DNA from: Chloroflexi bacterium 54-19
GTDB taxonomy: Bacteria > Chloroflexota > Chloroflexia > Chloroheliales > Chloroheliaceae
Reading direction: 5' to 3'
DNA: 39,415 nucleotides
NCBI GenBank assembly: GCA_001898225.1
Contig: MKTJ01000079.1
Span: 1 to 39,415, forward strand
A program made the translations under genes and the position numbers. The notes beneath the pieces were generated by a model that had not been told where the DNA came from, made no database searches, and was given only the letters and a program-made list of their open reading frames with translations. Positions 35,188 to 39,415 of this stretch are shown piece by piece (within the stretch, counting starts at the first letter, position 1; every line of letters begins with the position of its first letter).

Positions 35188-35880
35188 ATGACTGCCGAAC
35201 AAACCCCGCTCGCTTCTCCTCAATCGCCCGCTATTTCCAGGAGTCAACTGATCAGGACTGCCCTGCTCAGTATCTTTATCAACGCAGTTTGTCCCCTGGT
35301 AGCATACAACCTGCTGACGCCCGCCCTGCCGGAAGTCGAAGCTCTCACGATTGCCGCCTGCATTCCGCTTGTGGACAACCTTTACTCGCTCGCTAAAAAC
35401 CGGCGGCTGGATGTTTTTGGGGTCTTCATGCTGTTGGGCTTCCTGGTCAGCATTGGCCTGGTGCTGCTGGGCGGCGACAAACGCTTTATCCTGATTAAAG
35501 AGTCGTTTCTGACAGGGGTGTTGGGCCTGGTGATGTTAGGCTCGCTGGCGCTGCCGCGCCCGATATTGTTCTATTTCGCGGCCCATTTTACAGCCGGAAA
35601 CAGCCCGCAGGCCCGGGCCGAATTTGAAAACAAGTGGGTAATACCTTACTTCCGTTTTGTAATGTACCTGATGACGATTGTATGGGGTTTGACCCTGGTC
35701 ATCGAAGCCGCAGTACGGAGTATCCTGGCTTTTACCATCGATTCTACCGAAACATTCCTGGCGATTTCGCCTATCGTACAGTACGGCTTCCTGGGGGCCG
35801 CGATTGCCTGGACTGTCTGGTATCGCAAATACTCTATGCGCCGCTTTCGCCGTAACCAGACCCTGGAACAAACCGCCTGA
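35188..35880 (+). CDS. VC0807-like integral membrane protein
   Basis: A 230-residue protein with five or six predicted membrane helices (for example LLSIFINAVCPLVAYNLL, VFGVFMLLGFLVSIGLVLLG, VMYLMTIVWGLTLVIEA). The helical pattern and the segments SLAKNRRLDVFGVFML and AEFENKW match the VC0807 family of uncharacterised membrane proteins. AAAGGAAAGG lies about 11 bases before the ATG. It shares promoter sequence with the carotenoid oxygenase upstream, so a joint physiological role is likely. Function unknown. Confidence 0.8.
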   Translation: MTAEQTPLASPQSPAISRSQLIRTALLSIFINAVCPLVAYNLLTPALPEVEALTIAACIPLVDNLYSLAKNRRLDVFGVFMLLGFLVSIGLVLLGGDKRFILIKESFLTGVLGLVMLGSLALPRPILFYFAAHFTAGNSPQARAEFENKWVIPYFRFVMYLMTIVWGLTLVIEAAVRSILAFTIDSTETFLAISPIVQYGFLGAAIAWTVWYRKYSMRRFRRNQTLEQTA

Positions 35881-35884
35881 AGCA

Positions 35885-36130
35885 CGTCCCCGCTAGGCCC
35901 GCCGGTCTGGGGTCCGCCGGGATTGGTCCAACTCATGTTGTAACGGGTGCTGACTGTGCTGCCCGCCGTGGGGGTCGGAGCAGTCGCTGGCCGGAAGATC
36001 AGAGTGCCGCTTACCACCTGGTTGTAGCTCAGGTTCGATAGGGTCGCAACGACCGAATCGGTCGAAAGGTTGCTGACCCAGGTTCCGGGTGTGGTAAAAG
36101 TGGTGTAACCCACCACAAGTTTTGGCCTAC
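35885..36130 (-). pseudogene. Fragment of a secreted beta-domain protein
   Basis: The minus strand reads a Ser/Thr/Pro-rich, secreted-type stretch: LVVGYTTFTTPGTWVSNLS, NQVVSGTLIFRP and NMSWTNPGGPQTGGP. It has no start or ribosome site of its own and runs into the antisense of the membrane gene. It looks like a piece of a larger gene left by rearrangement. The family is not recognised. Confidence 0.3.
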
Positions 36131-36229
36131 CTCGCATATTCGACCAATTTAAGGCTAAGCAGTGAATGTGATGGTGACCCATTTGACAACCGTAATCTAC
36201 ATAGGACCTCTAAGGTAGCCAATAAGGGA

Positions 36230-36338
36230 TGTTCCACAGAGAAATCCGGTATGCCAAACATACTTATCCTAACAAACCCTGGCAATGGATGAAAACCAAA
36301 TACTGGTGCAAGCTCAAAGGGTATCAACACCTTTACCA
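36230..36338 (+). pseudogene. Possible group II intron maturase scrap
   Basis: From an ATG near 36230 the frame reads MFHREIRYAKHTYPNKPWQW, then MKTKYW. This resembles the HPNKS...W+...KYW signature of the C-terminal part of group II intron reverse transcriptases. It stops being recognisable at the end of the neighbouring minus-strand gene. No intron RNA domain V was identified. Too short to be sure. Confidence 0.35.
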
Positions 36339-39302
36339 CGGAATATCAATAACAACGCTTTCCGCACCACAATCACCTGCCTGGTTTAAAACCTGACTAC
36401 TGGGATCAGAGGTACGATTATCGCGTTGATATGTGAACTTCAGACGATATTGGCCTGCCGCCAGTTGGTTACCGACCGAAGACATCTGCGGCACTATGAG
36501 AAAGAAGCCTGTACCGTCCGCCTTGCGTATTATGTGCGTATCGGCGGGCGTGTAAGATTTATCCGGGAGAAATCTCCGGCTATGCCCCCCCATTGAACCG
36601 GGAGCCCGCACACGCAGGTCTGTACCATCCATAGGCAGGCGAATTCGGCCAGTCTCATCTAATGACGCCACAAATCGATGGACAACATTAGGTTCCATTT
36701 TCGGTGCTTCTGCCCGATTACCTGCCAAGACTCTGACACGCGTCCCAGCCGGTAGCCGTTCTTCCCGTTCAAACGTATAGTAAGGCGTCCAGACCGGAGC
36801 AGCAACGCGAACCTCCCTGAATCGCGCCCCGACGTTGGCCCAGCAGTAAAGCCCGATGCACCCGGCATTCAGATCGCTATCTTCCAGGGAGAACATCGGT
36901 ATGGCGTCGAGGTAGCCGCTCAGTCGCTCGCCGACGCAGTCGAGTGTGATGACATATTCCCGCCCTAAAACGTACGTAACGGCATCCTCCCACAGAACTG
37001 ATACAGCGCCACCGACTTTCTTGACCAGCCGGCGATAGTGCCGTTCAGCATCCATCGAGAAACGATAATAGTTATCCGCATCCTTGTAGCGGAACATCAC
37101 GCCTATGGCGTCATCGTCATCGGAACGCAGCCGCACACTGACACGATAATCAGTCCAGGCCACATCTCCTGCCTGCGCGTAGGTTCCTGGCTTGTCTGCG
37201 ACGCCGCCACCGGTACTCCCACCGTAGATATTGCTCGACTGCTGTAGCTCGCCATCAGTCGCTTTCCACTTCGACGGTCCTTGCCAGTTCCCTTCATCCA
37301 CAATGGTCCAGCGGTCGGTGATCAGGAAATTAAACGGTTCGTCCATTAACCAGTCGCTGAAAGCGGAGTCTACCGGGTACACTCGCACGTCCGAGAAGCG
37401 GGCGTCTTGGTTCGCCCAACAATACAGCCCGATACGCCCCACCAGCAGGTCACCGTCTTCTACGACAAACATCGGCACTCCATTCATGTAACCACGCAAC
37501 GTACCGCCCTGAGCGATCACGATGATGTCATAGCTGTCACCGACTTTATAGGCGAAAGCATCCTCCCACAGCAGCGTGAAGGTGCCACCCACGTTTTTTA
37601 CCAGCCGCCGGTAGCCTCGTTGGTTATCCATTGAGAAGCGGTAATAATTGTTGGCATCTGCGTAGCGGAACAGGAGACCAATGGCATCATTGTCCAGGGA
37701 TTGCATGCGGACGTGGATGATCACTTCCGTCCATGCCGGATCGCCCGCTATCGCCTGGGTGCCTTGCTTACTCAGGGTAGCCCGATCGTCCGGTGGGGTG
37801 TAAATGTTGCTTGTCTGGTGAAGCGCACCCTGATAGATAGACCACGTTGAAGGAGAGGATACCGTGCCTTCGTTCATGATGCTCCAGCCACTCGTGTCGC
37901 CATCGGCGAAGCGGTCTCGCAGCAAGGCATAAGCATCCAGCGGCGGGCGGCGCACTTCGGCCAGCTCAAAGCGCACGCCGTTGTTCTGCCAACAATAGAG
38001 CCCCACCTGACCAGTAGCGTGTGTGCTATCTTGTACCTCAAACAGCTGTACATCTCCCAGGTAGCCCACCAAACGTGAACCGATTGCGTCCACTGTCAAA
38101 GTGAAAGGCTCTCCCACAAGGTAGCCACCGACCTGCTCCCATAATAAGGTAAACACCCCATCCTCAACCTTGACCAACCGCCGGTAGTTGCGCTGCGCGT
38201 CAAGGGACAAACGGTAGTAGTTATTATCGTCCACATAGCGGAACAGAAGGCCAATGGCATCGTCGTCATCCGAGCGGATGCGTGCCGTCAATCGATAGTC
38301 GGCCCAGGTCGAGCTGCCGGTCACGGCCTGGGTGCCGGGCTTGTCCAGATTGGTACTGACCTGGGAGCTATCATAAATGTCGGCGGTTTGCAGCAGGGCT
38401 CCGCCGGACACGCGCCACACCGAGGGTGCGTTAACCGTGCCTTCGTCATGGATGATCCAGCTACCTACCCGTCGCGTAGCATCGGTGACCAGCACCCGTT
38501 CGAAATGGGCACCCGTGTTGGCCCAACAGTAGAGCCCGACCCGCCCGCGTTTCATGTCACCGTCATAGACGGTGAAAAGGGGCAATCCATCCATGTAACC
38601 GCGCAGTTCGGTATCAAGAGCGCACAGGGTCAATTCATAACTCTGCCCGACACTGTACTGCACATTATCCTGCCAGAGCACCGTCACTACGCCACCTACC
38701 TTTTTGATCAGGTGCCGATAGCTGCGCTGAGAATCCATAGAAAAGCGATAGTAGTTATCGCCATCCTGGTAGCGGAACATCACGCCGATAGCGCCATCAT
38801 TTTCTGAGCGCAGGCGGACCGAGATTTGCACGTTCTGCCACGCTGAGTCGCCTCCCAGGGCGTAGGTGCCGGGGCAATGGGGTGAGGTGTCGTTGACGTG
38901 GACGTTGGACGACTGGCTGAGTACTCCGCTCACGACATCCCATTGCGAAGGCCCATAGATTACCCCTGGCTCATCAACGATAAGCATCTCGCTCAAGCCC
39001 TCGAAAGATGGGTGCCAGAGCAAGGGATCGGACTCCAGAGCCTCCACCTCGAGCGCCTCAAAGTGGGCGCCGGTGTTGGCCCAACAGTAGAATCCAACCT
39101 GGCCTGTGCTGACGGCCGAATCTCGCACACTGAAGAGGAGGGCACTATCCAGGTAACCGACCAGGCGATCCTGGTACGCCTCGATCACCAGCTCATAGGA
39201 CTTGGTCAGATCATAGGCCACCTTGTCCTCCCAGAGCACGCTGACCGCACTGGTGGTAACCATGTCGGCTCTGCCAGGCACAACTCCGATCCTCGGCACC
39301 AC
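36333..39302 (-). CDS. Multi-repeat LamG/DUF1080-like protein, 5'-truncated
   Basis: A 989-residue frame built from ~180-190-residue beta-sandwich repeats. Each carries RSDDDDAIGLLFRY-type, NNYYRFSMD-type, YRRLVK, LLWE, LRGYMDG and GLYCWANTGA-type words. Four are complete (about 105-273, 282-451, 472-642, 665-833); a partial one opens the frame at residue 18. A distinct tail (838-989) ends in ESVVIDIPW. The repeats resemble LamG/3-keto-disaccharide hydrolase carbohydrate-related folds. The frame begins with GTG inside half a repeat, with no ribosome site or signal peptide, so the original 5' end has been lost. Probably a secreted binding protein now broken. Confidence 0.75.
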   Translation of the reverse strand: MVPRIGVVPGRADMVTTSAVSVLWEDKVAYDLTKSYELVIEAYQDRLVGYLDSALLFSVRDSAVSTGQVGFYCWANTGAHFEALEVEALESDPLLWHPSFEGLSEMLIVDEPGVIYGPSQWDVVSGVLSQSSNVHVNDTSPHCPGTYALGGDSAWQNVQISVRLRSENDGAIGVMFRYQDGDNYYRFSMDSQRSYRHLIKKVGGVVTVLWQDNVQYSVGQSYELTLCALDTELRGYMDGLPLFTVYDGDMKRGRVGLYCWANTGAHFERVLVTDATRRVGSWIIHDEGTVNAPSVWRVSGGALLQTADIYDSSQVSTNLDKPGTQAVTGSSTWADYRLTARIRSDDDDAIGLLFRYVDDNNYYRLSLDAQRNYRRLVKVEDGVFTLLWEQVGGYLVGEPFTLTVDAIGSRLVGYLGDVQLFEVQDSTHATGQVGLYCWQNNGVRFELAEVRRPPLDAYALLRDRFADGDTSGWSIMNEGTVSSPSTWSIYQGALHQTSNIYTPPDDRATLSKQGTQAIAGDPAWTEVIIHVRMQSLDNDAIGLLFRYADANNYYRFSMDNQRGYRRLVKNVGGTFTLLWEDAFAYKVGDSYDIIVIAQGGTLRGYMNGVPMFVVEDGDLLVGRIGLYCWANQDARFSDVRVYPVDSAFSDWLMDEPFNFLITDRWTIVDEGNWQGPSKWKATDGELQQSSNIYGGSTGGGVADKPGTYAQAGDVAWTDYRVSVRLRSDDDDAIGVMFRYKDADNYYRFSMDAERHYRRLVKKVGGAVSVLWEDAVTYVLGREYVITLDCVGERLSGYLDAIPMFSLEDSDLNAGCIGLYCWANVGARFREVRVAAPVWTPYYTFEREERLPAGTRVRVLAGNRAEAPKMEPNVVHRFVASLDETGRIRLPMDGTDLRVRAPGSMGGHSRRFLPDKSYTPADTHIIRKADGTGFFLIVPQMSSVGNQLAAGQYRLKFTYQRDNRTSDPSSQVLNQAGDCGAESVVIDIPW

Positions 39303-39357
39303 CCGTGCCTCTTTTTGTTGTTTGACTTGACCACCTGTTTTGCAGACTAGTACTTAG

Positions 39358-39415
39358 TCACGCTAATTTTGATAGGTCAGGATAAAGACGTTGAAGTTTG
39401 GTGCGAGCCTTTTCA
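39358..39415 (-). other. C-terminal end of an ORF running in from outside
   Basis: The minus strand from the window edge reads KARTKLQRLYPDLSKLA and stops at TGA (39360-39358). It could be the tail of a gene, perhaps mobile-element related, lying beyond the window. Too short to assign. The 55 bases between it and the repeat gene show nothing. Confidence 0.25.

Overview
The window reads as a chromosomal segment of an environmental bacterium, most likely a member of the Chloroflexota. This is inferred from the mix of gene types: an MmyB-type XRE regulator, an XRE/NB-ARC/TPR regulator, large secreted multidomain proteins, a CopC-CopD fusion and a carotenoid oxygenase. No rRNA or tRNA is present to confirm it. 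Most long open frames opposite the real genes are antisense shadows and were left out.

Layout. (1) 1-660: wreck of an IS3-family element. (2) 825-7545: 2-oxoacid/acetoin dehydrogenase locus. acoA, acoB, acoC and acoX-like genes lie in tight series on the minus strand, followed upstream by an XRE/MmyB regulator and a divergent second E2 gene. A 10-bp word occurs in both intergenic regions flanking the regulator. No E3 gene is seen. (3) 7546-8073: degraded small-ORF region. (4) 8074-24527: seven minus-strand genes that look like one long transcription unit for secreted or envelope proteins. In transcription order they are a ~1900-residue surface protein, three related two-cupredoxin-domain multicopper-oxidase (MCO) relatives, a single-pass membrane protein, a CopC-CopD fusion and a subtilase. 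(5) 25137-29462: NarL-type response regulator, histidine kinase and an EfeO/imelysin-like lipoprotein, also minus strand. (6) 29463-30580: non-coding DNA plus an IS5-family transposase remnant. (7) 30582-35880: XRE/NB-ARC/TPR regulator divergent from a carotenoid oxygenase, then a VC0807-like membrane protein; the last two share a conserved ~43-bp promoter block. (8) 35881-39415: junk junction with a possible group II intron maturase scrap, then a 5'-truncated gene of LamG-like repeats.

How the parts may work together. The most striking point is the MCO trio. One protein keeps only the domain-1 copper motifs (HWHG and a type-1 HCH...H..M). Its neighbour keeps only the domain-2 motifs (HPFHPHG and HSH). 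The third keeps none. Together the first two would supply the full ligand set of one two-domain MCO, suggesting a split, heteromeric copper oxidase. It would sit with a copper import/handling protein (CopCD), a protease and a giant surface scaffold, possibly controlled by the adjacent two-component system and linked to iron through the EfeO-like lipoprotein. This is inference from motifs and gene order.
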